Below, piece after piece: positions 25,401-40,400 of a stretch of 64,000 nt of DNA. This stretch comes from Holacanthus passer. Its lineage: Eukaryota; Chordata; Actinopteri; Pomacanthidae. Under the pieces are notes generated by a model. That model searched no databases. It had not been told where the DNA came from and saw only the letters and a program-made list of their open reading frames with translations. The DNA lies in assembly GCA_025331565.1 (NCBI GenBank), contig JAFREQ010000095.1, positions 124,001-188,000 on the forward strand. The letters are read 5' to 3'. A program made the position numbers and the translations under genes. How positions within the stretch are numbered: the first letter of the stretch is position 1; each line of letters starts with the position of its first letter.

Positions 25401-28400
25401 TGCACATAAAAAATTGAATGATAGACTGATTTACTGATAAACACCTCATTAACTCTCAATCGCTTCCATGTCATTAACATCAAAACAGAAACATGTATTA
25501 GGCTATATTTCACGAAATAATAATTAATTTTCCAAGGTGTCTCAGGAAGCAATCAGGATTATTTGGTTCATGTCAGAATGATATCACTGCCTGAATTTTA
25601 CAGGAAATTGGTCGGCATATCAAGATGCTGTCAATGGGTCCACACATACAGGAAACACCCTTTTCACTGAACAGAATTGCAGTCAAGCACATACCAAAGT
25701 AAAATCATGAAAACCAAAAAATATTTGAGCTATACTGAAGTATCCCTCTATGTTCTTGGGGTCCCAGTACAGCTGTAGACAGACTGACTGACTGACTGAC
25801 TGACTGGTAAAGTATCGTTTCAGTGGCAGGGAGGGAACGGATGGCTGTATACATGAGGCTGCATACATTAATCTACTCACCTACACTCCCAAGGGCAGCG
25901 TTCTGGAAAGATAAAACTGACCCCGGTTTGGGAGGCTGGTAGGTCTTGGCAATGGTGTAAGTTATCTGAGGAGGGAAGCCACAGTGAGCCCATCAACATG
26001 ACAAAGGTCATCAGCTTTCACCATCAATGCCCTGCACAGTCAGATCATTTGTGCATGGTTCAGAGCAGCTTCTCTGTGCACGAGTCTTTAGGGCTCTGAA
26101 ATAACTGATGAACAGCATGACAGTAACCAGAGCTTTGAATCTAGGCCAGTACACACAACCACACCGAAATATGCAGTTGCATGCAAATATTTACCAACCC
26201 TACTGCACAAATCTCCAGGAGAATTTAGTATTGGAATTTGGTATAAAACAGGGTGAACTGAAATACGCACATTAGAAAGAGCAGAAAAATACTTCATTAA
26301 AAAGTAGAAGAACAAAGTGCACCCTTAGACAAAGGTGGTTATCTGCAAATTCCTGTTTTCTTTGTGGGCACATGTTCAGTATTTATGCTGGTGTCAGATC
26401 TAGTCATGCTTAAAGTGAGATAACTAAATCCCTAAAATCAGGAGACGGACACACACCTCTAGGACTTGTGCGTCAGGAGTGAGGCGGTCAAACAGGAAGC
26501 AGATGACTCGCAGGTCCCTACAGTAAAGCACCAGCTCCTCTGGAGTGAACTTGAGTGAGGAGTTTGGTGTCACCAGCTTGGTCCTGTTTGGGCCCACTGC
26601 AACACAGAGGGGAAAATTAAACATTAAACAGACAAAAGGGTCATGAGCCAAAGAACTTGAGGGTATAGGTTAGGTACAGTATGTAGGTTAGATCTACTGT
26701 CCTGGTTAGTTATCGATGCTGCAAACAGAACATTTCTTACTGCTGTTGCTTCACATTAAAAGAATTTAACTGGTGAATCAAAGGATGGCTTTTATTGTGA
26801 AGCAACAACAGGAAACAATGCATTGGTCACTGTGATTAGCTTTAACAGCAATTGTTTATCACAAATGCATCTACAAAACAAGACCCCAACACAACACCCA
26901 CTGTCAGCATTTTTTTTATTAGTGGATCATTTCTAATTTTAAAGGGAGTAACAGAACAAGAAGCCACACTGAGCTAAAGGCAGCACCTCCAACTTCTCAG
27001 AAGGTTTTTTTTACTGTGTGTTGCTCTTATGTGGAAAACTACTCATGCCATGTGCAGCATGAAATCAGATCATGGTTGCAATTATATTTGACTGACTCTT
27101 TATTAAAACAGCAAGACTTTGTTTGGTTGCACTATGGACAGATTCACATTGCTCTTCTGTTGTATTACTGACAAAATAGCTGCAGAACAAGTGTTTACTG
27201 TGGTAGGAAACCAAATCAGCCAGGACTGAAATCTTGAGGATTCCAACTTTAAGCCCTTTTTGGATCCAAAGAAATTTAATGATAATAACATAAGCAATCA
27301 GTCAGAAGTTATACCACAAACTATGCAACATGTCAGCTTGCTAGTGTGTTCAGGATAAGTATCACACAAAAAAAGATCTGGATTAGAGCGGTGGCGTGCA
27401 ACTGTAGCATTAGCAGTATCACAGAAAAGGGCATGATATAAAGCACACTAGTCTGTGACTGGACCCAAACACATTAAAGTAATACTAGCCAATAAATCCC
27501 CTGTCATAGTGTTATTTAAAATGCTTTTTATTGGTTGTGAGTAAAAATGTGGGCATAAGGTTTTACTTACCAACCACAACCTTCTCTATGGAAGCCAAAG
27601 CCACATCATGATCTCCTAAAAGGACTGGGTCTGCATTGTCCTGCACCATGAAAGTTATTTAAAGTTAAAATATAAGAACAGCAAAACACATTTTTGCTCT
27701 TGTTGTCACAGTTTGCATTATGTTGTATGTTCTTAATGTATTTCACAATGTTATACAGACAATAACAAAACACACATAATAGAAGTTATTGTAATCAGTG
27801 CAGGTGTTCAGAGGGACTCACGTCAGGTTTGGGGCTGTCCTGGGGCACGAAGGCCACTCTGAAGTGGGTACAGAAGAGGGTCCCAGACAGCCATCCTCTT
27901 CCTTCCCTGGCAGTCAATTTCTTCCTCACCATGACAGCTCTCTGAAGTACACACTCGCCTGGTGGGGACAAAAGGGAGGTTTAGTACAGCTAATGCACTT
28001 CTGTACATGTCTGAGTGTGTATGGGTGAGGATACATAACAGGAAGTGTACAGAGAGACAAACAGCAGCGAGGAAGTTCACTGAGAGTAGGCTACTGGGAG
28101 ATGATGTAACAGACACCTTTAAACAAAAACTGTGTCCTCAAGTTGTGGCTTATTGTTGCAAGTCCTCAGGCCACGGTGGATGAGCTGGGAGGAGCAGGAA
28201 GAACAACAAAAATCTATCTTAACCACGACAGCTACTCTTTGTCCTGAATGACAGTACACCACCTTGGTTTACTGGTAAATACTTGTACATTTACATATGA
28301 GTGAACATCAAATTTAAGTATATGAAAGAAAATTCAGATGCATTTGTTTGTCTAATGTGCAGCTAACTTTGGGTTCTTTTTTCACAATTTTTTGAAGTTT

Positions 28401-31400
28401 TTTAGCCCAAAGGCTTAATCGATTAATCGTGAAAATATTTGGCAGATTACTTAATAATGAAAATCATTTTTAGCTGCAGTCCTAGTTGAAATATGTACTT
28501 TATGTGAGCAGGACTTTATTAGTAATCTGCTTATCCTCTTGAGACTGAGTGATGAAGAAGCATCTGAAATTCCAGGACAAAGCTTCCAAAAACAAACATT
28601 TTCACCCTTTACACACAAACACAGATGTGCATAAACACTCTCAGAAGGGGGAAAAAGGAAAACGGTTTCACCAAAACACACAGACACAAGTGAGACAGCA
28701 GAAGTCTCCGGCAGGAACACAAAGCCTTTCCCAGCGAGACTGTGGATTTCCATCGCAACAGAGTCCAGGATAGGGTAGACATGGAGAAAATGGCCTTTTT
28801 GTCTAGGACAAGACGAGTATTGGGCCAGACGCATGGCAAGGCAAATGTTTTCATATTCACTCAGAAGACCATAAAAAGACGAGGAGAGGCTGCTGGTTCC
28901 TCGAAACTGAAAAAACATTCTGAGGAAACCCAAGATTCCTTTACTGCACATGTGGAAGGAACCAGCACGGCCCTCACACTGAAAATGACAGCGGAGGTTC
29001 AGGCAGTCTCGATGCTACTCTTTGCTCTTAACCTAATAAAGCACAAACAGGAAACAACCATTTTTACACATTATGCTGCAAGAGAAAAAGGAAGAGCTGC
29101 CTTTGCTTCCAACACCATCATTTACTGATTGCACAAGAGGAGCATAAATCTTTGGGTATGCTCTATGATTATCTTCATGCCCTCAGCCTCCAAAACCACA
29201 CAACGAAACTCTAGGCTGGACTTATCAGTTAAACCATAAAAACACATGATCTAGCTTTGAGATGCTCAACACAGTGAACACAAGTGAACCCGTTCTGAGA
29301 GCTTGTCTTTCAAAAAGGACAATCTGTGGCTTTTGCGTGCCTTGTTTTAATGTCTCCCCAGGGTGCGACAGAGACGAAAACATTCCTGTAGCCTAAAGAT
29401 TTGAAAGCTGAGAGGGAAAGGAAGAGGAAGACAGGGTCTATTTTGCAGTCTTTGGTAAGGAGTTTGTGTTAGCAGGTGCTTTAACCCAGCGTGAGTCAGC
29501 CCGACAAAGGAAGGTGTTTACGAGACAGTTGTCCTTTAATCAAATAAAACCTTTAATGCTCTTCCTGCAGGGCTCCAGATTGAGTCTAACAATGTGGCTG
29601 CACTAACACAGTGGAAGTGCACTTGTAGCTTTTTCACACTCATTAAAGTCTAATTTTTCACATTTAAATTAGATTATTATACTTTGTAAATTTGTCTGTG
29701 GCCCTGTGTGTATATGCCACTGATCTGTTTGATTAGCTGGATTGCACCTATGAAGAACAATAAAACTAGCAGCAACAATAAGACACAGAAGGACAGGTGA
29801 ACATGTCCTGCAGCAAACAAAACTGGTTGCTTGATTTCAGGTGTGGTTGCTGTAGAGGCTTCAGTGCCAGTGGCAGCTTTAAAGATGCCAGTTACATCAG
29901 TCTCTGATGGCATTTAACAGCTCACCAAAATAAAATGTTGGGTTGGAGCTTTGACCAACTGAAGAACAGAAGGGCGAGACTAACAAGAGACGTTGAGCCT
30001 CGAGGCAAAAAGGCTGCGCTACATAGTTTTATTACAGTGAAACTAAGCAGTTACTGGCATTTATTATGTGTATTTGAATAGGAAAGTCTCACATGCCACC
30101 ACAATCTGGGTCAGTACCTTCCCCCAATTCAAATAATGTAATTCAGAGAAGAGGAAATAATAACATTCAGAGAAGAGGAAATCAGTTCAATTCAAACATT
30201 GAGAAAGTGTTTGACATAAAGTTTCAGGCAGTTAAGAATGTGTGCTCCCATGAAGACCACGTCCAGTTAAAGCATTTGCATGCCTTATATGCTGTTGGGC
30301 ATAAACACTGGATTTATTTCCTCCACATTAAGTTTAAATTAGAGTTTTCCCTTTAACATTTCAGCTGCTTCTGTTGATGTTGTGGTCACTGACTTGGATA
30401 TGAGGAGAGAGCGACCTAAAGGATCAGCCTGAGAAAATACAGCTGAGAGAGATCTGAACCACATGCTCTCAGCCTCTGTTTCGTTTGTTTTCGTCCACAT
30501 TTGTTCCTCATTTTCAGCCGGGACGCACGCAGAGCGAAAGGTTTCTGCCCTCCTCAGCCCGCTGGGAGGACGAGCAAAGACCAGGAATAGACTGATGAGT
30601 TAAATCCAAGGATGCAGCTGTCGACAAACTAGCATCTGATAAGGATATTTTCTGTATAAATGGCAAAGAGAAAGGTCCTTGATGTCTGTAGTCCTCCCTA
30701 TAATTTGACACAGCACGAAATGTCAAGAAGACTGCTCCACCAACAACCTTCACCTGATGCAACATCCACAAATGGTGACAGTTTCAAAATGACAGCCAAG
30801 TTAGATAATCATGTCATGCAATACAACAAAAAGAAAAGATGTCCAACTTTCTCCTTCACTAAGCCACTGAAAGTTCTCTGTCATATGCTGGACTCACTGG
30901 TTACACTGTAATTGCTAGCCAGCTAACGAACCAGACATATATATGAAAATCATAAAAACAATATAACGCACCACATCTCCAGATATATTGATTAGTAGAA
31001 AATTCTTTCCATGGACAATAAACTGCAAAACATCCTTTCAAAGTCATACAAAGAGAATTTAATACCTTTTTTCAATACCCAAGTCTACAAATATCGATAC
31101 TCTGGTCTCTTGTCTGTCAATCAGCGAGGTATAAAGCTGATTGACGGCCTTTTAATCCCACAGTAACATAAGACTGTGGAGAAAAGGGATTGTGGAGTTG
31201 CTCTGAAGGGGGTCCTGGCCTCATGGCATTGTGTGTGAATGGACAGTATACCCCCTCCCCCACTCGCAGAATTGAAAAGGTACATGATCTACCTATGGCT
31301 GTCTGAGCTGTCCTGACCTGTTTGCCCTCCCGCAGGCCGGCTCGGTTTCTGCGGTCCTGTGTCCCGGTGTCACATGAGAACGCCGTGGACACTGGGCACT

Positions 31401-34400
31401 GCCCGTTAACTACTGGGAGAACGGGACAACGTCTGCAAACGTATTTCTGACTGTGCGGTTCGTGTGGTTGTTCTCAGTGGATCTAGTTTGAGACAGCACA
31501 CACTTTTACCGTGCTTGCTGTTTTTATGCAGAGTTGACCCATCCTTTTTGCAGAGTACGTGCATGTGTGTGTTTGAGGGAGAGAAAGGGAGAAAGCGAGA
31601 GGCCGCAGGTGCAATGTGAGCCCTTTCACACCGACTCGCGACTCCTTTGTGTCTGAAAGTGAACTTGTTCTCACAAATTGTCTCAACACTTACTCTGCCG
31701 AACGTGCACAGAGTCAAAGGATAGATTTCCCTGCCTGAAATCTGAATCTGTTTAAAAAATGTCCAAAATAAAATGAAACGCTACATTTACAGCAGACTAA
31801 CAATATAATAGTATGTAATTTTAGCTCACAGAGGAGTTAAAAAAGGTCTCAATAGAAAAAAGAGGGTGATGATTCTGAAAACAGAACAATGCTGCCAATA
31901 CACATCTTTCTTCTTCTCTCTTAATATATGACAGATTCTCATGGACAGACGGTTTCCAGTCTGCCTGGAATGAGAAAGAGAGAAAGAGAAGACAGAGAGA
32001 GAGAAGGGAAGATGGTTTTGGAGATGGAAATGAGGTTGAAAGCCAGAAGGGGAAATATGTGAAGAGTAGAGACAGTCGACATCTCACAGTGACATGTTAA
32101 CAGCTAAGAATAGGGTCTCTGTGCATGTTGTCGAGGACCAGCACCGTCTGGAAAGTATTTGAAGAAAACACGCAGCTGCAAAACAAATTAGCCTAAGTGA
32201 ATGAAAATTAGGAAGGAAGTGTGTGTGTATTTGTAAAGAGCGTGTGCGCATGCATGAATGCGTGTGTGTACTGCCTGTTTGTGATTGTGGCAGGTCACTG
32301 TAAGCAAACAAAAAACAATCGGGGCATAAAAAAATCAGCTTTATTACAAAACTCTCAGAGACAAAAGATAAAATAAATATGAGACTGAAATGGGCCAAGG
32401 AAGCACTTCCCCAACTCATAAACTTCCCTCTAACACACACACTCATTTACACCTTTACACATAATCTGCTCTGGTAAAGAGTGCTGTGAGTAACTACTGA
32501 TACTGCTCCGGTCTGCTGCCATTTTAATGAAAAGCTCCTGCAGGGTGTTGCTGACACAAGAATATGAGCAGGCTCAGGAAATAACTCTGACTGCAGCAGC
32601 AGAGATTTTCTGTGGCCCTGTACCATCGAGCTGATTATCGCTCGGGTTAAGAGGGTTGACCTCTGGTAAAGTTAGCTGGCTAAACTCTCTCTGCGGCACA
32701 GTTTTCTTTCAGTTGGGGGAAAAGGAAAGTGACTCCAGGATGATCAGGATCTGGGGGCCATATATTATCAAGACAGCCGAATATCTAAACAAGCAGGAAC
32801 CTCGTCATAACTATATATGGTAGGTGCTGGATGGTGCACAAGAACAAAGGCCAACCAGTAATAACCACAACTGTCACTCTTTAACACAAAGGGAATAAAA
32901 TACTGTAGGCTGATGTATTTAGGAGTACAGCACAGTACACAAAGCACTGCCTGAAAATGCACATCCATGTAGTTTTGTGGTGGTGTCTCTCCAAACAAAT
33001 GGTTAAAATCTGCAGCAACTATAAATCAGTTCACATGTTGTCAGCAACTACTATAATAAGCTCTGTAACACCTCAGCTTTAATCACATACAACGACAGAC
33101 ATTTGCTACTGACTTTCATTTACACAACTTTTCACTGAGGCACGCAGTCCCCCTTTTGTGTGCTCGGGTTAGCTTTTCAGCACCAGATGTTTTCCCATCT
33201 CGAAAAGCTAAAACACCTGCTGTGACATTCCTGCTCCAGGTGTGGCTACAAGTGCGATATGGAAATTTCAAACTGCAGAGAACAGTGAATGCCGCAGCAG
33301 CAGTATCTCTGATCCTGGAGCTGCATTGCAGTTGTCAACTGAAGGTCATACTGTGAGGTGTTATATTATTTAGTGCCTTTACACATTTCTCATGACTGGT
33401 TGTGATGTTCAGCTGCAACCTGTTTATTGTTACAGCGGCTTGAAGCATTCTTGATTTGTCTAGTCAATGCCAGATGTGTGGATGTGTCAAATACGGAAGA
33501 CGAATGGATTTCTCAAAAGCTGAAGTTTAGGAGGTACAACAGAATCATCAGGTTGATCGTCACAATAACGACACTTGTGCATATCTATAACTTTAGCTCA
33601 GAAAGGCACAATCTTACCTGGTAGGCAGCGTAGTCCGAACACATCGCGACTCCTTGCGTTCACCCCACTCTGACTTAGCATCCTTTCCTGTAAGAGAGAC
33701 AGACAGATGTCTTGTGTTTAGAAGAACGGTTTTGGGAACGTGCTTATTCACTTTGTTGCAGTGAGTTAGATGAGAAGATCAGTCTTTATACAAAGTTAAG
33801 CTGGCTATAACTTTAATGGAAAAACATGAGAGTTGTATCAATCTTTTCATGTAACTCACATACAGTACAAATAAATACTGTTAACAGAACGCTAGATTTA
33901 GTTCACTCCACCTCACAAATACCCTGAGTGACTGTGAAAGCAGTGTTCAGTTCAAAGGAATAACGTTTAATTCTAACCTCTGCCCACAGACGCTTCAGAT
34001 TGATTTAGAGAGACTAAACAGAAAACACCAAACACATGGACAGCGCCGAATGTCACCTTTGGTCTCGTTGATTATATTCAAATTATGGCTCGGCCTGCTT
34101 CTCTCATCTGGCTCGTCTCTACGGGCTCATTTTCAAAGACAAAGAAACAAAGCCAAACCACACAATGCTCCATGATTCTTAGTTTCCATGTTGCTGTTTG
34201 TTCCTGCTTTCTCTATAATAGTAATAAAGTCTCACGTATTTGAGTCCGCTCTACAAGCTGAATCCAACCCCACAGAGGTTTTCTATAACCAGACTGTGAG
34301 CTTACTAGCACATATGCTTCCACTTAACTTTGCTACTAACCCCCTTTTGTGAAGGCCATTTACGTTTATCGGCTTGAAATCCCATAATAAGCCAAAGCCT

Positions 34401-37400
34401 GCAATGTGAGAGGGCGATATGATTATACAGGTGGCGAACAAACTTTATAGTAGTACAGAAATAGAGTTAAGGCCCTGAGTGAACATCCAAGAAAACTATA
34501 CATTATAGAGCCTCAAACGTCTTTCTCAGCAGTTCTGGCTGAGTTTGGCTCAGACTATTAATCTCTCTTTCATTTAAGGCACCAGCTCTATCACTGAACA
34601 CCGGCGTTTCTTCGAGTCAGCAAAGATGTGTGGACAATAACAATGAATCCACTCAGTCGACAGTGTTATGCTAACAATTTTGCAATGTGGTGAATTCTGT
34701 GTTAGCAGCCTGCTCATGAAAACCTGAGACTCTGAGCTCGTGGCCCTCCATAAAAAAACAGGGAACATTTAACAAAGAGGACCTTTGCTCCTTGAAAGGC
34801 AGTAAAATCACACTTAGTCATAGCTGTTTGTTTTCTTTGCATGTGAGAGGGTCGGGCTGTTTCTTTAACAAAAAGCCATAGATTCTGCTGTTTGCTACTG
34901 ATGCTATCTTTCTGGAGCACTGGCACGATGTCAGGACTCAAACCTTTTTAAGATTTGTCAAGTTTTTAGTTCATAGTTTTTGATATAGAAGGCAAATATT
35001 TTAATACATGTACTGTAAACTGTTAACGATTTTTTCCAAAATAAAAAGTGAACAGTAGAAGCCTTTGTTAAAAAAAAAAAAGCAAATGAAAGAAGAATGA
35101 AAAAGAAAAGAAAACCTTGCTAATTTACTAATTAATTAAACTCCAGCTAAGTGAGCCATGAACACGGTAATAAAAACAAAGAATGGTTTTAATCAATTTA
35201 AATTATAGGAGCGCTAATTAATCTCACATGGGCAACTTTGCTCTGGTGCAATATCTCAGTATAAAACGGTTCTATACTGCCAACTCTGACATCTGTACTA
35301 AATCTACAGGAATCAGCTGACAGCATGGAGAATTCTCCCTGACCTATATTTTGTTCCTTCTAGACATTCAAAATATGGTTATAGTTCCAACAATTTTACT
35401 GACCAAATTAAAAGGCTGAAAGCTCCGTGTTGACACAAACCGCTGGAGAAAAACAAGGCTTTTTTTTTTTTGATGATAAGGCAGGACACTAAAATTTTAC
35501 GAGACTCGGTTTCTGCCTGCCAGAGCATTGTTCATTTCTTTCCATCTGGCTTTAAAATGTCTTAGGCTTTCCCTCAGTCTCTCCATCAACACCCACAGCA
35601 AACCCGCAGCTGAATTCCTTATCCCCTTTTAAGAACATCAGAGGCTATTCAGACCTTGTTTTTGTCATTCCTTTCATCCGTCTAGTGCCTTACATCTGTC
35701 CTCTGAAGTGACAAACCTGGGCCTCAGGGTCTTGTGAGGCAAGTGAACGCACTAGATAACACTGCAATGCACAAAGTAAAGTATTACCAGAACTCAAATG
35801 CTATGTACACAAGTGATAAGAGTGATATGAGTGGAGCTCCTTGGTTAGCAAAAATTTGATTTGTGCATACAATAAATGTGACAGTTAGGTTGCCAGATTG
35901 ATGTATATATGAAATCAGCCATTTGTCCTTCACTTCACAAGTTTTGCACTACAGGGGCAACAGAGGCACCAGAGATAAGGAAAATGGGAATGAGATAATG
36001 TCTAGGCATCAACTTAAAAGATGCCGTGGCTGAAGTACTGCTGCCCTCATCTCTGAGTCACATATCATGCAAAGACCACATTTCCAGGGCCGTGTTTAAG
36101 CTGAGATTTCACTTTGGCTTTCATTATTATGTGGCTTCAGCGTCGCCACTCTATCACTTTCACTGCCTCTTTCTCCCCTGTGCTGCCTCTCTGCCCCACT
36201 TTTGCCCTCCTCTGCTCCCTCCCTTCATCCTCAGGGACAGTGGCCAAGGCTTATTGCAGTTTCCATTGCTCATGGCTTCCCCTTGCTACCGCGGCCAGAC
36301 TTCTGCAGTGAGCGTGCTTGTTCCTGGGTCTGGAACATACTTCTCTTTCCTTAAACAACAGGCCACACTCATGAGGAAAGCTCCCATTGCATCCTAAACT
36401 CTGGACTGACACTGCCACCTCTTTTAACAAAAATTTGCACGTACCAACAAGTTGAGCTGCATTTAAGCCAAACAGTCTAAAGAATAAGATTTTCAATTAC
36501 AAACAAGACTCAGTTACTGAATCTGGGATCTGGGTGTCCCAAAACACACTGTGGACCTTTAGCATCCGTTGTTGAAGTGTCTTCTGAAAGCTACTCCTAC
36601 TGTGATATGCTCCGCTTGGGGCTTGTAAAATAACCATTAGCTTTTAGCCACTGCCCACTGTGCTTTAAAGGGTCACAGCCCATTCATTTGTATTGTGCTT
36701 TTCATTTCCTCACATGAATGGGGACAGTCATATGACATTGTGAACTCGCTCGGAAGAAAAATAAGGACATGAGGTAGTTTTGCTAAATGGGGCTCACTTT
36801 GAAGTGTTTCCTCTTATTCCATTCAGAATAACATGAGATTTTTTTCGGCGACAAAAACAATAAAATATACTGAGAACTCGCATCATTTTTGGATCACAGA
36901 GTCTTTCATTTAATCCCTTGTCTTTCTTTTACAGGCAGAGCTGTAATGATATACTGTGTTTGCTATTATAGAAACAGAAGACCTGACCTCAAATATATTA
37001 ATGCACTGAAAGCAGCCTTGAATATAAACAGCAGTTCACAGTGGAAGGTCCTCAGTGTTCTGTAGAAGCTGCATTTCAGCCTCAATATGAGAAAACAAAA
37101 ATTACAGAATAGACAGAAACAGATTCTGACATATAGGGTAAAATAATAAATCAATATTTGATGAATTGGGATTTCAGAAGGTTAATATTTAATGCGAGGA
37201 TTTCTGCATCACACCATGGTGAATATCCAGCTTTTAACCCATTTCTCTCAAACGCCTGCAGCAATTAGCTCTCACTGTTGCAACGTTTTATTCTGAGACC
37301 TTTCATGAACGTCTGGCAACAAGAGAAAACACCATCAGTCTAGACTTCTGGACGCACAACAGACAGATAATTACTGGCTCTTTTAACGGTAGACCTGCTG

Positions 37401-40400
37401 AATGATTTGCAATACAATGTCTCATAACATAAGTGTCTATGTTATCGCTTCCTCTTATTGCCAAACTGTTCAGAGCTGACGCAGAGTTAAACAGATGTTT
37501 GTGCAATTGATGATGCATTGTAAGATTATAACAGGAAGGTTTAAAGGTCATCTGAAGCCAAATAAAACATGGTTTGCTTAGAGAGTCTACAGCCATTGAA
37601 GCTGTTTCATTGCTTTAATAGATTGGTATTGGCTAAAATAAAGCGAATCAAACCTGATCCCTTCTTTACTGTACTGCTGGGCTCTACGGTGCAGGCATTC
37701 TGCTGCATGTGTGAAAAAATTAATGTAAGCTAATGTGCTTACGCCAGTGATTGACTCTGCTCTGACTCCCAGGTTGGCAAAATTCACAAAGCTCCTATAA
37801 CAAATCTGTTGTCCCTCCTCTCTCTTTCTCAGCAAAGAGCAGTGACGCTAACTAGACTAAACATTCAGCTGCAGCTCCTCTGTTACTTTCACAGGTCATA
37901 ATGACAAACATTGCAGTCGGCAGGACATATCAGCTGTCACTAATTAACACTAATGCCCTGAAAGTAAAATGTCAGTGCTAAAAAACATCAAGTAAAAAAG
38001 ATGACTGACCTGTTTCTGTTTCACAAATCACACGCTATTTGATTTGACAGCAGGTTTTCATCAGTCACTATACAGCCTGCCAGATGAGCCCTGACATATC
38101 AGTTTACAGGATTTGTCTTTTAAAGGGCAGGAAGGTTGCCTGGTGGCTAGACACATCATTCTGTGACTAAAACATCACATGTCTGACACCCACAACCAGC
38201 AGTGTGTTCATCAACAGCAGCATTTCCTCCTCTTGGTCTCTGGAGCGTACTTGCATCTCTAAACCCCTTATATTCTCACTAACAGTACATCACTGCAGAT
38301 TAGAGTGTCAGCTAAATGGCTTAAGTGAAAATCTAATGCTCAACATTGGACATTCTCAGCGGCTCATAATCGTTGGTTGTATGTAATGTTATTTTGACAG
38401 CCATCTCTACTCTGACAGCTCAGGCCCCACAAGTGAGATTATCAGAGCCATTCAATGCACTCGAAACAAACAAATGACCCGGCCTCTCAAGACCCAGCTG
38501 TTTCGCAAGTGAATAGTGCTGCTGGTTAATTATCACCCAATGCTAAATCGATACACCCCCTAACAGGACTATAAATCTGCTCTGCCATTAAGAGGAGCCC
38601 TTTGTTGTGCTCTGTTTAAGCAGTGGAAGCTGCTGCAGCTCAGGGGCTGGCAGTGAATGTGACGTCTGGGTCCTGTGGGAGCGGGTGTGGGTGACTATAC
38701 TGCTTTGGCCCACTCCTATCAGGCTCGGATCTTCAGGCTCTCTGAATAGAGCTCAGATGATCCCTCCTCTGGCATTTTTGCTTCTGTGGAGCTTTGTGCT
38801 GTGTGCCTTTCATGCTGACTGCTTCAAAGCTGGCTGGGAGATGCAGATAGAGTGAGCTCAGGGGGATAGGCGCAGCCAAAATAAGCCTGAATAAGCCCGT
38901 TATCCTGTCAAGATGCAGGCTTGAGCATCCTGGTATAGCATGTATGTACTGCTGTTTTTATTAATACCCCTCGGGTTTGACATTTTCCCAGCAAAAATGC
39001 TAAACATTTTGTAGTTCAAGCCTCTTCATTGAGGATTTGCTTTTTTTCTTTATCTTATGAGACAGTGAACTAGATCGGATTGGAATATTGGACTGTTGGT
39101 CGCCCAAACCAAACAAAGGAATTGTGATTTTTCACTGTTTTCTGACTTTTTGTAAAACAAACAATCAGTCAAGATTAATCAAGAAAGTAATAAGCAAATG
39201 AAATGATAGCAAAAATAATCATAAGTTGCAGCCCTATCATAATTAATGCCATTCAAAACGGCTTGGATATAACACCCAGATTAAAGAAGATAAGATTCAC
39301 CACTGCATGCAAACTGCAAAGCCATCTGGTCCAAATTCAGCCCAGAATTGGATTCAGTTTTCTAACGCAGTCTTAACACATGCTCATGGAAGAGAAAACC
39401 CACAAGAGTGTGTGGGTGGCCAGTGCATATCATCTACACAGCCTACTACTCTGTATTAGCATATCTTAGGCTCAGCCACATTCTCATACTTGGACACACG
39501 GGATTCCATTGGTGGGGGTCTCTGATGATTTCTGCACGTCTCATTCTGAAGAAAATCAGATTCAAATTCGTCTACCTCCCAACTGCTGTCTCCATGGCGA
39601 CAGCCAGATGTTGTGCAGTGCACATCACCCCCACTCCACATGCAAGCCTCGCCCGAGGGCAGAGTAAAGAGGCATCTGTTAACGTTTCCCCCTGCGGCTG
39701 CTGAAAATAACCAGGGAGAGACAAAAAGCCAGGCAACACAAAGACCATGCCAAGAGACTGTTCCCAAAGGACTGAGCAACTCTGAACACATTCATACTAC
39801 GTGTACACGTTGCTTTGTGCTGTCTATCTAAATAATGAGTCCTTCTATCCTCTGTCCTCTCAGGTGCTCCTGAACGGGGACAGTAGCTTCCTGATCACTT
39901 GAAATGCAGCAGCACAAGAATGTTACCTTCAGCATTTCACAGCAAATCACTGTAGAATCATGTGACGCTCCAAGGCTTTGGCAATAAACGCAGCTGAAAC
40001 TGGCTACAACTGTTCAGCCCACAGTTCTCTGGAGACGACGGTCGTCTGCACCATTTGTCTTTGTGTACAACAACTTAATCCCCTATGAGGAAAACCCCCT
40101 GCCATGAGAAGTGATTAAGATTCACCACCACTTCACTGGCCTTTAATAAGGCATGCAGCCAAAGACACTGACATTACGTCCCCTTACAGTAATTATGCAT
40201 CTCCCTCTTGTCCAGACAGAAGGAAACAGCAGCCGTGTGCAGCCCAGTTTCCCCCCTCTCCCCTGTAAAGCTGCCATCCTGAGTTGTGAACAGAAATAAC
40301 ATGAGACAGTCCACATTCACACACTGAGAAGACTCTGAGAGGAGGGACTGCAGCTTTCTAATCCAGCCAGACTACAGACCTGAATGTGCATTTATAGCTG

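Noticed and set aside
28451..28951. 166-codon minus-strand open frame in the second mtmr11 intron
   Set aside because: No recognisable motif and includes part of a dispersed repeat; no codon bias or splice junction supports it.
36026..36397. 123-codon plus-strand frame in the first mtmr11 intron
   Set aside because: Low-information Leu/Ser/Pro-rich translation with no domain and no exon signals.
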